This document shows positions 9,401-18,239 of a stretch of DNA of 64,000 bases, in pieces; position 1 is the first letter of the stretch, and each line of letters opens with the position of its first letter. Made by a program: the position numbers and the translations under genes. The stretch is from the NCBI GenBank assembly GCA_029251465.1, contig JAQXDI010000065.1, positions 21,694-85,693 of the forward strand, given 5' to 3'. Below the pieces are notes generated by a model. That model worked only from the letters and a program-made list of their open reading frames with translations, was not told the DNA's origin and searched no databases. This DNA comes from Ascidiaceihabitans sp. GTDB lineage: Bacteria; Pseudomonadota; Alphaproteobacteria; Rhodobacterales; Rhodobacteraceae.

Positions 9401-10210
9401 ATGCAAAGGAACCCGACGCAAATGGCCAAAACCACAATGGGCACAGTAGACAAGGCGCTATCACTGCTGCGCCATTTTTCTGTGCAAAAACCAGAAGTTG
9501 GCCTAAGCGAACTGTCCCGACTGGCAGGCTATGACAAGACGACAATCCTGCGGTGCATGAACGCGCTAGCGCGCAACGGATTCGTCGAGCAAAACCCCGA
9601 ATCAAAGAAATATCGCCTCGGGCTTGCCCCCATCAGCTTTGCCCGAATTCGCGAACGTAGCTTTCCGTTGCTGTCGATCTTGCAGCCGCATCTGGACAAT
9701 CTGGCCCGAGTTACCGGCGAAACAGCCCACGCCACGATCATCACCGGCACCACGCTAATGACTGCATTGATTTCGGAGCCAGAGCGCGCAACGCGTGTGC
9801 ATCTGGACCCTTCGATCGCCCTGCCCGTGCATGCCACCGCGTCCGGATTGGCGATCGCAGCGCATCTGCCAGCGGACCTGCGCAAACGCATGATCGAACA
9901 GGATGCGTTTGAACGGTTCACCGATCAAACCCCCGACGATCCGGCCGCACTAGAGACCATGTTAGAGCAGGCGCGCCAGAACGGATTTACCCGTGCGGAT
10001 CAGTATTTCGAGGCTGACGTGATCGGCACCGCCGCTGCGTTCTTTAACGCCTCAAATACGCCCGCAGGGGCGCTTGCCGTTGCTGCCGTCGCAACACGAT
10101 TTAACGCAGACCTAACCGACCTGATCACCACGCACCTTATTGCGGCGGTCAACGACGTGACCCGAGAATTGGGCGGCACAATGCCCGCCCGCACCACTGT
10201 CGCGGCCTGA
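9401..10210 (+). CDS. IclR-family transcriptional regulator
   Basis: A 269-residue IclR-type regulator. A winged helix-turn-helix occupies about residues 14-75 (TVDKALSLLRHF, LSELSRLAGYDKTTILRCMNAL) and is followed by the IclR effector domain with LPVHATASGLAIAA. The ATG at 9401 is kept; the ATG at 9423 (MAKTTMG) is an equally possible start, with AAGGA about 12 bp upstream. It heads the rightward operon 39 bp before the aminotransferase gene and is divergent from tctC. It is thus the obvious candidate regulator of both operons, probably responding to the imported acid or a breakdown product. Confidence 0.92.
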   Translation: MQRNPTQMAKTTMGTVDKALSLLRHFSVQKPEVGLSELSRLAGYDKTTILRCMNALARNGFVEQNPESKKYRLGLAPISFARIRERSFPLLSILQPHLDNLARVTGETAHATIITGTTLMTALISEPERATRVHLDPSIALPVHATASGLAIAAHLPADLRKRMIEQDAFERFTDQTPDDPAALETMLEQARQNGFTRADQYFEADVIGTAAAFFNASNTPAGALAVAAVATRFNADLTDLITTHLIAAVNDVTRELGGTMPARTTVAA

Positions 10211-10249
10211 CCAAAACCGCCCAACCCGAACGTCCGAAAAGAGAGCCCC

Positions 10250-11602
10250 ATGAAAGACGAGAATTTCCTGAAAGAGAACAATGCCCGCCACATGTGGCAC
10301 CCGATGTCGCATCCTGCCGACAGCGTAGCCAACCCGCCAAAGATCGTCACAGGCGGTCAAGGCGTGCGGATCACCGACGTGGACGGGCACCAAACCATCG
10401 ACGCCGTGGGTGGTTTGTGGAACGTGAATTTGGGCTATTCCTGCCAACCGGTCAAAGACGCGGTGAACGCGCAAATGGACGCCCTGCCCTACTATTCCAC
10501 CTTTCGCGGCGCGTCGAACGACCAAGTCATCGAACTTAGCTACATGCTGCGCGAATTTTTCGCCCCCGAAGGGTTAACGCGCGCGTTTTTCACCTCGGGT
10601 GGTTCGGACAGCATCGAAATTTGCCTGCGCCTTGCGCGCCAGTATCACAAGATCAAAGGCCAGCAGGGCCGCATCAAATATCTGTCCTTGAAAAAGGGCT
10701 ATCACGGCACGCATACAGGCGGCGCGTCGATCAACGGCAATTCGAATTTCCGCACGCAGTACGAACCGATGATGCCCGGCTGCCACCACATTCCCGCCCC
10801 CTACACCTACCGGAATCCGTTTAACGAAAGCGATCCTGAACGCCTGTCGCAGCTATGTCTGAACGCGCTTGAGGACGAAATCGCATTTCAAGGGGCGGAA
10901 ACGATTGCCGCTTTCATCATGGAGCCGATCTTGGGCGCAGGCGGCGTCATTCCACCGCATCCATCCTTCATGCCGGGCGTGCGCGACATCTGTGATCGTC
11001 ACGGTATTTTGCTGATCGCGGATGAGGTGATAACAGCCTTTGGGCGCACAGGATCATGGACCGGATCGCGCCACTGGGGCGTCAAACCCGACCTGATGGC
11101 CACAGCCAAAGCGATCACCAACGGTTACTTTCCCTTCGGGGCAGCGATGATCGCAGATCACGTGGCAGAGGTGTTCGAAAATGACACGATGGGCAAAGCA
11201 TTCGTCGGTTCGGGGTACACCTATTCAGGCCACCCCGTCGGGGCCGCAGCCGCAATCGCTTGCCTCAAAGAAACCCTGCGTCTGGACGTGCCGGTAAATG
11301 CCGCCGCGCGTGGTACGCAGTTGCACAACGGCTTGATGGCGCTGCAATACAAACACGAGGTCATCGGCGATGTGCGTGGCGGTCACGGCCTGATGTGTGC
11401 CATCGAACTGGTGTCTGATCGCGACGCGAAAACCCCGCTCGACAAGGCAACAAGCGCACGCATCTTTGATGCGACGTACGCCAGCGGCACAATGGTGCGC
11501 GTGTCAGGCCCGAACATGATTTTCTCACCGCCTTTGGTCTTGACCGAAAACGACGTGAACAAAATCCTGTCGGACCTAGATCATGGGCTGTCCCACGCGT
11601 AA
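10250..11602 (+). CDS. Class III (omega) aminotransferase
   Basis: A 450-residue PLP-dependent aminotransferase of class III (fold type I). The cofactor lysine is Lys287 in MATAKAITNGYFPFGA, and the phosphate-contacting DEVITAFGRTG lies about 25 residues earlier. TSGGSDSIEICLRLAR and KKGYHGTHTGG match omega-amino-acid:pyruvate transaminases, the group that includes beta-alanine- and taurine-pyruvate enzymes. It would turn a terminal amine into an aldehyde, giving a substrate to the dehydrogenases in this locus. AGAG precedes the ATG. The specific amine cannot be assigned from sequence. Confidence 0.88.
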   Translation: MKDENFLKENNARHMWHPMSHPADSVANPPKIVTGGQGVRITDVDGHQTIDAVGGLWNVNLGYSCQPVKDAVNAQMDALPYYSTFRGASNDQVIELSYMLREFFAPEGLTRAFFTSGGSDSIEICLRLARQYHKIKGQQGRIKYLSLKKGYHGTHTGGASINGNSNFRTQYEPMMPGCHHIPAPYTYRNPFNESDPERLSQLCLNALEDEIAFQGAETIAAFIMEPILGAGGVIPPHPSFMPGVRDICDRHGILLIADEVITAFGRTGSWTGSRHWGVKPDLMATAKAITNGYFPFGAAMIADHVAEVFENDTMGKAFVGSGYTYSGHPVGAAAAIACLKETLRLDVPVNAAARGTQLHNGLMALQYKHEVIGDVRGGHGLMCAIELVSDRDAKTPLDKATSARIFDATYASGTMVRVSGPNMIFSPPLVLTENDVNKILSDLDHGLSHA

Positions 11603-11640
11603 GCTCGCTTTTAAAAGCACTGCTTGCGAAAGGATGAACC

Positions 11641-12501
11641 GTGGACATAGGCGTCATTGGATGTGGGAATATGGGCGGCGGCATGGTCGCCCAATTGCTG
11701 GGTGCGGGGTTTGGCGTCAGGTGCTTTGACCCTGATCCGGCGACGCGCTTGCGCATGGCAGACACCGGCGCGCAAACCACGGATACGGCGACGGAATTGG
11801 CCAGCCTCTGCGACGTGATCATCCTGTCCTTGCCCAAGGCCGAAATCGTCACCGCTGTTATGAACGACATCGCGCCACACATTCGTCAGGGCGCAATCGT
11901 CCTCGACACTTCGACATCGGTTCCCGCCACCTCGCAGGCGATGTCCGCGTTGGGCGAACAGCACGGTTTTGCATTCATCGACGGTCCCGTCAGCGGCGGC
12001 CCTGCGGCAGCAATCGCAGGCACGATGACGATGCTGTTGGGCGGCGATACGGATCCGATCAAACGGCTCGCGCCAGTGCTCGATATACTGACGGCCAAGA
12101 CCGTGATCGTCGGCAAATCCGGTGCCGGTCACGCCGCCAAAATTGCCAACAACATGCTGTGCGCCGCCAATCTTGTGCTGGTCGCCGAGGCCGTGCGTTT
12201 GGGCGAAGCCGCAGGCGTGAACGCAGCCAATTTGCTAGACGGGATCAACGCAGGGTCAGGGCGCAGCGGGGTTAGCGAAGTCAACTTTCCCAAATGGGTG
12301 CTCAACGACGGCTTTGATTCCGGGTTCACCATGGGCCTCATGCGCAAGGACGTGGGCCTCGCTTTGGCGCTGGCAAAAGACACTGGTGTCGCCCTGAACG
12401 GTTTTGAAAACATCGCCGACATCTGGCTGAACCAGTCGCCCTCCATTGCCGACGCCGCAGATTTCAACGAAATTGTAAAACAAGGCGACACCAATGATTG
12501 A
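11641..12501 (+). CDS. 3-hydroxyisobutyrate-dehydrogenase-family NAD(P) oxidoreductase
   Basis: A 286-residue beta-hydroxyacid dehydrogenase of the HIBADH/tartronate-semialdehyde-reductase family. The N-terminal Rossmann motif is IGVIGCGNMGGGM and the substrate loop is DGPVSGGPAAA. Catalytic Lys167 sits in GHAAKIANN. It interconverts a beta-hydroxyacid and the matching semialdehyde with NAD(P). The start is GTG at 11641, preceded by AAAGGA at an 8-bp distance. It overlaps the next aldehyde dehydrogenase by 8 bp, so the semialdehyde could pass directly to that enzyme. The true substrate is unknown. Confidence 0.9.
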   Translation: MDIGVIGCGNMGGGMVAQLLGAGFGVRCFDPDPATRLRMADTGAQTTDTATELASLCDVIILSLPKAEIVTAVMNDIAPHIRQGAIVLDTSTSVPATSQAMSALGEQHGFAFIDGPVSGGPAAAIAGTMTMLLGGDTDPIKRLAPVLDILTAKTVIVGKSGAGHAAKIANNMLCAANLVLVAEAVRLGEAAGVNAANLLDGINAGSGRSGVSEVNFPKWVLNDGFDSGFTMGLMRKDVGLALALAKDTGVALNGFENIADIWLNQSPSIADAADFNEIVKQGDTND

Positions 12502-14002
12502 TCGCACAAATCTGTTTATCGACACTATGCAAACCCTCGGGCTGGGTGCCCATCCACAAAGCCTGATCGACGGTCAGCTACAAGATGGAACCGGCGCAAC
12601 GATCACCCTGGTTGATCCCTTCACCGAAGCGCCGCTGACCCAGTATCCAGACGCCGGTGAAACGCGCGCCAATGCAGCATGCGAGGCGGCAGCATTGGCA
12701 CAAATCGCTTGGTCAAAATCCATGTCGGCCGCCGCACGTGGGCAAATCATGCAAGACATCGCGCGCGCCGTTCTCGACCATGTTGCCCCCCTCGCGACGC
12801 TGGAATCCCTCGCCGCTGGCAAACCCATTCGCGATTGCCGGATCGAGGTCGCCAAAGTCGCCGAAATGTTCGCTTATTACGCTGGATGGGCCGATAAACT
12901 GCATGGCGAAGTCATTCCTGTCCCCTCAGGTCACCTGAATTACACCCTGCGCGAACCTTTAGGCGTTGTGTTCCAGATCACCCCTTGGAATGCGCCGATT
13001 TTCACCGCCGGTTGGCAGATCGCACCAGCAATCGCGACCGGCAACGGCGTTGTGATCAAACCCAGTGAACTGACGCCCGTGACCACCGTTGCTCTGGTTA
13101 AAATCGCGGAAAATGCGGGGCTGCCAAAAGGGCTGGTCAATGTGCTCTGCGGTCTTGGACCGACAACTGGCCAAGCTGCGATTGAACACAAGGCCGTGCG
13201 CAAGGTTATCTTTGTTGGTTCCCCCGAAACCGGAAGGCGCGTGGCAATCGCCGCGGCTTCATCGCTCAAACCTGCGGTGCTGGAACTGGGCGGGAAATCG
13301 GCCAACATCGTGTTTGACGACGCCAATCTGAAACACGCATGTTTGGGCGCGCAGGCGGCGATCTTTTCGGGCGCGGGGCAAAGCTGTGTGGCGGGCTCAC
13401 GCCTGCTGGTGCACCAATCCGTGCACGCGCAAATGATCGACATGTTGTCAGAGGGCATGAGCGCGATCACCTTGGGCGATCCGTTAGACGATGCAACCGA
13501 AATCGGGCCGATCAGCAACGCGCGCCAGTTTGCGCATGTGTCCGGCATGATCACATCCGCACGCGCAGACGGGGCCGATGTGCGCAGTCGCGACGCAACC
13601 CCGGACACCGGATATTTCGTCGCGCCAACCGTCCTGAACGGTTTGAAAAATAACGCAAACGCCGCGCAGACCGAAATCTTTGGGCCGGTCGTCACGGCCA
13701 TCCCGTTTGCGGACGAACAAGAGGCAGTCGCACTGGCCAACGACACGCAATTCGGACTAGCAGGTGCCGTCTGGACATCGGATGTCGGGCGCGCCCACCG
13801 CATGGCCGACGCCGTGCGCGCAGGCACGTTCTGGATCAACAGCTACAAGGCGATCCACGTGTCCTCGCCTTTTGGTGGCTCCTTGAATTCCGGTTTTGGA
13901 CGGTCCAGCGGCACCGACGCTTTGATGGAATACACAAGCGCCAAAAGCGTGTGGCTTGACGCAGCCCCCATCCCGAAAATCGCATTTGGCTATGTGTCCT
14001 GA
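12494..14002 (+). CDS. NAD(P)-dependent aldehyde dehydrogenase (second copy)
   Basis: A 502-residue ALDH-superfamily enzyme, distinct in sequence from the one in the tct operon. The nucleophile is Cys298 in GAGQSCVAGS, the base glutamate is in LELGGKSANIVF, and PWNAP marks the cofactor pocket. The start ATG overlaps the end of the HIBADH-like gene by 8 bp. With the aminotransferase and the hydroxyacid dehydrogenase it completes an amine or alcohol to aldehyde to acid series. Two ALDHs in one regulated locus suggest two aldehyde intermediates or two substrates. Confidence 0.9.
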   Translation: MIDRTNLFIDTMQTLGLGAHPQSLIDGQLQDGTGATITLVDPFTEAPLTQYPDAGETRANAACEAAALAQIAWSKSMSAAARGQIMQDIARAVLDHVAPLATLESLAAGKPIRDCRIEVAKVAEMFAYYAGWADKLHGEVIPVPSGHLNYTLREPLGVVFQITPWNAPIFTAGWQIAPAIATGNGVVIKPSELTPVTTVALVKIAENAGLPKGLVNVLCGLGPTTGQAAIEHKAVRKVIFVGSPETGRRVAIAAASSLKPAVLELGGKSANIVFDDANLKHACLGAQAAIFSGAGQSCVAGSRLLVHQSVHAQMIDMLSEGMSAITLGDPLDDATEIGPISNARQFAHVSGMITSARADGADVRSRDATPDTGYFVAPTVLNGLKNNANAAQTEIFGPVVTAIPFADEQEAVALANDTQFGLAGAVWTSDVGRAHRMADAVRAGTFWINSYKAIHVSSPFGGSLNSGFGRSSGTDALMEYTSAKSVWLDAAPIPKIAFGYVS

Positions 14003-14010
14003 GGTGCAAT

Positions 14011-14739
14011 ATGAAACTGGTTGATGACGTTCGGGCTCTGCTGAACAACGATACTCAGATCGCTGGGATTTTGGATCTAAGTCCCTTTGACGATGCACCA
14101 ACGTTGCTCGGTAGCCTGCTGGGCAGCATCTGCAAAAGCACCCACGTCGCCGAGGCCGTCACGCGCGTCTATCGCAGCAATCCGACGCTGCAAAATCAAA
14201 CCGAATACGACATCACCGAAACTGCCCGGCGCAATTTCGAACCCGGCGGGCCAGCGGCAACATTTCTGTTTGCGCGCGGCAGTCACGCGACCATGGCCTA
14301 CCGGGTGACGCATCAGCTTTGGCAGGACGGCGACACCAATATAGCGCTGGCACTCAAGGCTGCATTCGGACGCGCGTTCGGCACCGATATCCACCCCGCA
14401 GCGCAGATTGGCGCGGGGCTGTGGCTGGATCACGGTCTTGGGTTTGTCGTGGGCGAGACCAGCGTCATCGACGAAGATGTGTCGATCTGGCACAACGTCA
14501 CGCTGGGCAGCACGCTGGCAGACACCGGCCCCAACCGGCACCCCCACATCGGGCGCGGCGCTGTGATCGGGGCGGGCGCGACCATTTTGGGCAACATCAA
14601 AATCGGCGCATTTGCCAACATCGCGGCAGGGGCAATTGTGCTGGAAAACGTCCCCGAACGGATCCTCGCTGTTGGTACCAAAGCCCGAAATGTCGGGCCT
14701 GCGACGATAACATTTGCACCGCCAAAGAGCACGCCATGA
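14011..14739 (+). CDS. Serine O-acetyltransferase-like hexapeptide-repeat protein
   Basis: A 242-residue protein whose C-terminal half is a left-handed beta-helix of hexapeptide repeats, with CysE hallmarks IHPAAQIGAGLWLDHGLG, VVGETSVIDEDVSIWHNVTLG and the N-x-H-P-x-I segment. CysE makes O-acetylserine from serine and acetyl-CoA for cysteine synthesis. No other cysteine gene is nearby, and the gene lies 8 bp after an aldehyde dehydrogenase and overlaps the next gene by 4 bp. It may therefore be a paralogue that acetylates a pathway intermediate. The N-terminal ~80 residues diverge from my memory of housekeeping CysE. Confidence 0.8.
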   Translation: MKLVDDVRALLNNDTQIAGILDLSPFDDAPTLLGSLLGSICKSTHVAEAVTRVYRSNPTLQNQTEYDITETARRNFEPGGPAATFLFARGSHATMAYRVTHQLWQDGDTNIALALKAAFGRAFGTDIHPAAQIGAGLWLDHGLGFVVGETSVIDEDVSIWHNVTLGSTLADTGPNRHPHIGRGAVIGAGATILGNIKIGAFANIAAGAIVLENVPERILAVGTKARNVGPATITFAPPKSTP

Positions 14740-15623
14740 ACGCATCCTTCGGCATCGACCACCCGCTGCTCGCGACGCATGAAATTGAGGGGCTGCGCGC
14801 GCGATTGATCTCGCTCGGGTTCAACATGACGGCCATCGGCAAACACCCGTGGGGCACCAGCACCAGCCTCGCGATGTTCGATGGTTGCTTGGTCGAAATC
14901 ATGGGGATTTACGACGACACCCTGCTAGATCAGGTCCCCGCCGGTGATTTCAGATTTGGCCGCCACGTCCATGATCACTTGCAAATCCGCGAAGGCGTGG
15001 CCCTATCCGCCCTGCACAGCACCGGATCACACATCGATGCCGAAATGGCCGCTGCCGCCGGTTTCACTGTCGCCGGTCACCTCGAATTCGGGCGCGACGT
15101 GACCTTGCCCGATGGCACAACCGGGCGTACCAAAACAACGCTGGCGCTGTTGCCAGATACCGACTACCCGCGCCTGTCATTTTTCCTATGCCAGCAGCAT
15201 CGCCCCGAATTGATCTACGTGCCAGAATGGCTAAAACACCCCAATTCCGTGTTCGGAATTTGCGGAGTGAGCGTGTTGGCACAGGCATTCGATCACGCGG
15301 CACTGAACACAAAGTTAACTGGTTTATACGGCGCAGCAAAACCGATCAACGGCGGGTTTCAAGTCGACACCGCCAATGGCCCAATTCGGGTTCAAACGGC
15401 GCATGCGATCAAAGCAGAATTCGGGCCACTGCCCTTTGCCCAAGACACGGCAGGTGGACCATGCATCGTCGCTATGGATTTAAAATTTCGCGACGCCGAG
15501 GCGTTCGAGACCCATGCGAAAAACAGCGACATCGCATTGATCCGAACACAAAACGGATGGGTCACGCATGCCCCCAAAGAGACAGCCAACACGTTCCTCA
15601 GGTTCACTCAAAGTGAAAATTGA
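14736..15623 (+). CDS. VOC/glyoxalase-like domain protein
   Basis: A 295-residue protein of the glyoxalase-like (vicinal oxygen chelate) fold. It opens with GIDHPLLATHEIEGLRARLISLGF, as in the Glyoxalase_3 type, and a second similar half starts near FGICGVSVLAQAFD. VOC proteins include metal-dependent lyases, isomerases and dioxygenases, and no specific reaction can be assigned. The frame stays open upstream inside the previous gene. The start is set at 14736 because the ATG overlaps the preceding stop as ATGA and begins the conserved part. Last gene of the iclR operon, followed by a terminator. Confidence 0.8.
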   Translation: MNASFGIDHPLLATHEIEGLRARLISLGFNMTAIGKHPWGTSTSLAMFDGCLVEIMGIYDDTLLDQVPAGDFRFGRHVHDHLQIREGVALSALHSTGSHIDAEMAAAAGFTVAGHLEFGRDVTLPDGTTGRTKTTLALLPDTDYPRLSFFLCQQHRPELIYVPEWLKHPNSVFGICGVSVLAQAFDHAALNTKLTGLYGAAKPINGGFQVDTANGPIRVQTAHAIKAEFGPLPFAQDTAGGPCIVAMDLKFRDAEAFETHAKNSDIALIRTQNGWVTHAPKETANTFLRFTQSEN

Positions 15624-15629
15624 AACGGC

Positions 15630-15659
15630 AAAAGGGCGACCAAATAGACCGCCCCTTTT
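15630..15659. terminator. Bidirectional hairpin terminator between convergent genes
   Basis: GGGCG (15634-15638) pairs with CGCCC (15650-15654) around an 11-base loop. The stem is flanked by AAAA on the left and CTTTT on the right, so it can act in both directions. It sits in the 44-bp gap between the stop codons of the VOC gene (+) and the GMC oxidoreductase gene (-). Confidence 0.65.
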
Positions 15660-15667
15660 AAGGTATT

Positions 15668-17668
15668 CTAAAGCGTTGTCGCCAATTGCGCCTTGATCGC
15701 ATCAGCTGTCCGCATCGCCAAAGCCGCCAAGGTCAACGTCGGATTAGCCGTTGTAATCGTTGGGAAAACACCGTCGCCAACCAAGAACAGAGTGCTGTGA
15801 TCCCAACTGCGACTGTGACTGTCGACAACCGATGTGCGCGCGACTGATCCCATCCGGTACGTGCCAACCAGATGGCCCGCCCCAAAATAGGTGAACCCGT
15901 CTGGCACCGCCTGCCCGTTTGCACACAACTCGGGTGCCTTCAGCGCATCAGGCAAAGCCTCGAACATGTCGCGATCAGGGTTTTCGAACCAAACAGGGTT
16001 TGGAAATTCGGTACCGTCGGCAGCGGTCAAATTTTGCGCGTTGCGGGTGAAATTGGTTGCACCCAACATTTGATAGACCTGCCGCGAGAACACCTCGGCC
16101 GAGGCAAAACCACGACGCGTGTATTCCGACAATTTATAGTTAATCACAGGGCGCGGTAAATGCAGGCCATCGACGATACCGTTGTCGCGATTGATCGTCA
16201 CACGACTGTCGGCCTCGGGCGTTTGTTCGACCAAAAACCCCATCCGCCATTGCCGCGTAAAATGACTGTTCAGCTGTTCGATCAACCCGGCCCCGAACAG
16301 CCGATCCATGTTCGCATTGGTGTGCGACGCGTTTTTGCCATCCACAAAATCACTGACAGTCGTCCAAGGGTCACCGATGGCAAAATTCCAGCCTTCGTTG
16401 CCAATTTCACACCGCCAAGCCGCCCGATCTGACCGGAACGGACCATCACGCAGCGACTCAATACCTGACGTCGCCAAAGGCCCGCGAAAGCCAAAGATCT
16501 GCTCGGGCATCAACGACCACGACAGGTACAGCGGGTGATCCATCAGGTTGCGCCCCATCTGGTCGGATGAATTCGCAACCGTCTGCCCGTTGCCCATGTC
16601 AGACATCAACATCAGCTTGGGCGTTTCGATCGCGTGGGCGGCGATGACGTAGATTTTTGCAGTCGCCGTGATGGGCTCGGATTTGGTGATCTTTGTCGGG
16701 CCATTTTCCCAGTGAATATATTCAATTCCTGTCACCGGCTGGCCGTACCCTGCGGACACAACTTTGGTCACGACGCATTGTGATTTAAACGTCACATTGC
16801 CCGTCGACTGCGCCCCAGCCAGCGTCACCGTGCCGTCCCACTTGGCCTGAATAGGACAAATCGGGATGCAATTTGTGTTGCCCGCACAGGTGCGTCGATT
16901 GCCATCGGGTTGCGAATTTCGCCCTGCAGGCGTGGACGTCACAAAGACCTGCTGGCCCTCGAAATTGATGAAATTCTGAAAGCCGTTCAGCGCCGCAGCA
17001 ATCTGCACATCCAAAACCGACGGCGGAATTTCTTGCATCGGATAGCTGTAACCGTCGGAATATTTCAAACCGATTTGTGCCAGTTCCTTGGTTTGAATTG
17101 ACACGTCGGCAGACACGCCGATCTCGTGTTCAGCACGCCCGTAGGCGTCCAGTAAATCATCCACAACAATCGGCCAATCGGGCATCGGGTAGTCAGGGTC
17201 ATCCGCGCCGTAGGTCGATTTCATCGTGAAATCATGTTCCAAAAAGCGCAGACTTGTACCCAGCCAATGCCACGTGGTGCCGCCTGTAATCCGCTTGTAC
17301 CCTGACAAAAACGGCTGCGGGCCTTCTTGCAAAAGATACGACACATCCGCGTTGTAAATGTAGTTTCCCGCCCCAAGATCAGCGTGCCACGTTGGCGAAA
17401 CATTGTTGCCAAAGGTCTGCGCAATGGTGGCGCGCGGCGTTGCTTCTTTGGCTGGATTGGCACCCATACCCGGTGGGTAGGGCGATTCCAGCGTCTTTAC
17501 CGTGTTCAACAAAAAGTTGCTCATATACTCTTCGCGGTTCGTGGGTGGTGTCTCTGGCCCACCCTCGATGATCAGGATTTTTGCACCCGCTTGCGACAAT
17601 TCTTTGGCGATAATCGGGCCCGCAACGCCGGCGCCAACAATGATGATATCGTAGTCAGGATCGCTCAT
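15668..17668 (-). CDS. GMC-family FAD oxidoreductase (large subunit of a dehydrogenase complex)
   Basis: A flavoprotein of 666 residues. The FAD-binding motif IIIVGAGVAGPIIAKELS is at residues ~7-25 and the C-terminal block has HLVGTYRMG, LFLVGDGVFPT and TANPTLT, as in gluconate-2-, glucose- and sorbitol-dehydrogenase large subunits. CAGNTNCIPICPIQAKWDG contains a cysteine cluster; in FAD-glucose dehydrogenase a similar region holds a 3Fe-4S cluster. The start at 17668 overlaps the small-subunit stop as ATGA; an ATG at 17683 is the alternative. No signal peptide is seen. It likely oxidises an alcohol or sugar and passes electrons to the cytochrome-like partner. Substrate unknown. Confidence 0.87.
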   Translation of the reverse strand: MSDPDYDIIIVGAGVAGPIIAKELSQAGAKILIIEGGPETPPTNREEYMSNFLLNTVKTLESPYPPGMGANPAKEATPRATIAQTFGNNVSPTWHADLGAGNYIYNADVSYLLQEGPQPFLSGYKRITGGTTWHWLGTSLRFLEHDFTMKSTYGADDPDYPMPDWPIVVDDLLDAYGRAEHEIGVSADVSIQTKELAQIGLKYSDGYSYPMQEIPPSVLDVQIAAALNGFQNFINFEGQQVFVTSTPAGRNSQPDGNRRTCAGNTNCIPICPIQAKWDGTVTLAGAQSTGNVTFKSQCVVTKVVSAGYGQPVTGIEYIHWENGPTKITKSEPITATAKIYVIAAHAIETPKLMLMSDMGNGQTVANSSDQMGRNLMDHPLYLSWSLMPEQIFGFRGPLATSGIESLRDGPFRSDRAAWRCEIGNEGWNFAIGDPWTTVSDFVDGKNASHTNANMDRLFGAGLIEQLNSHFTRQWRMGFLVEQTPEADSRVTINRDNGIVDGLHLPRPVINYKLSEYTRRGFASAEVFSRQVYQMLGATNFTRNAQNLTAADGTEFPNPVWFENPDRDMFEALPDALKAPELCANGQAVPDGFTYFGAGHLVGTYRMGSVARTSVVDSHSRSWDHSTLFLVGDGVFPTITTANPTLTLAALAMRTADAIKAQLATTL

Positions 17669-18225
17669 GCGCTTGCCCCCCATCCAGAGGTGTCGGGCGG
17701 CCCGCCAGCGGACACCTCATCATTCCCTGTCGTCACCTGCAACGATGCGGCAGGCGGCTTGTCCCAGTACCCGAAAGTCAGGGTTGAATTGCCCATCGCG
17801 TGGCTTTGCATCGACTGCGATGCAAGGCCTTTGATGTAGGCCTGATCGGACACGACGGTTTCCTTACCTTTGGCCGCACCTGCGATGTCAAAGGGCTGAT
17901 ACCACGATCCCAAATACCACAGCTTTAGGATCGCTTGCGCCACAGCCGTTTGGTTTTCGTCGATCGGTTCACCGGTTGTCGGATCAGGCGACACCCCCAT
18001 GATGACAGACCCGATTTCGTCTGTGCTTAAGGCCGGAACAATGGCCTGAAGGGACGCGAATGTCGCCAGCAAATTGGCACAGTCCCCACCAGAATGATCC
18101 GTCGCCCATTGCAAAAACAGCTTTGGCAAACCAATCGGATCAACTTGTGGTGCAATCAATTGTTCGTTGAACCCCGTCAACAAAGCCGACATCGCATTGA
18201 ATGTTTTTTGATCAGAATTGCTCAT
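17665..18225 (-). CDS. Small subunit of GMC dehydrogenase complex (FAD-sorbitol-dehydrogenase-like)
   Basis: A 186-residue protein with the pattern of the small subunit of membrane-bound FAD sugar dehydrogenases: a FLQWATD segment, IVPALSTDEIGSVIMG, then AILKLWYLGSWYQPFD near residue 115. In known complexes this subunit carries a Tat signal and escorts the flavoprotein to the periplasm. Here the start MSNSDQKTFNAM (18225, GAGGGG about 9 bp upstream) shows no twin arginine or hydrophobic stretch. A longer frame to 18318 overlaps the previous gene and adds no signal either. The gene lies between the cytochrome-like gene (14 bp upstream) and the flavoprotein (4-bp overlap). Confidence 0.75.
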   Translation of the reverse strand: MSNSDQKTFNAMSALLTGFNEQLIAPQVDPIGLPKLFLQWATDHSGGDCANLLATFASLQAIVPALSTDEIGSVIMGVSPDPTTGEPIDENQTAVAQAILKLWYLGSWYQPFDIAGAAKGKETVVSDQAYIKGLASQSMQSHAMGNSTLTFGYWDKPPAASLQVTTGNDEVSAGGPPDTSGWGASA

Positions 18226-18239
18226 TGGCTTGGCCCCTC

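Noticed and set aside
14319..14735. N-terminal extension of the VOC protein by ~139 residues
   Set aside because: It overlaps the acetyltransferase gene in another frame; the ATGA overlap at 14736 gives the conserved start.
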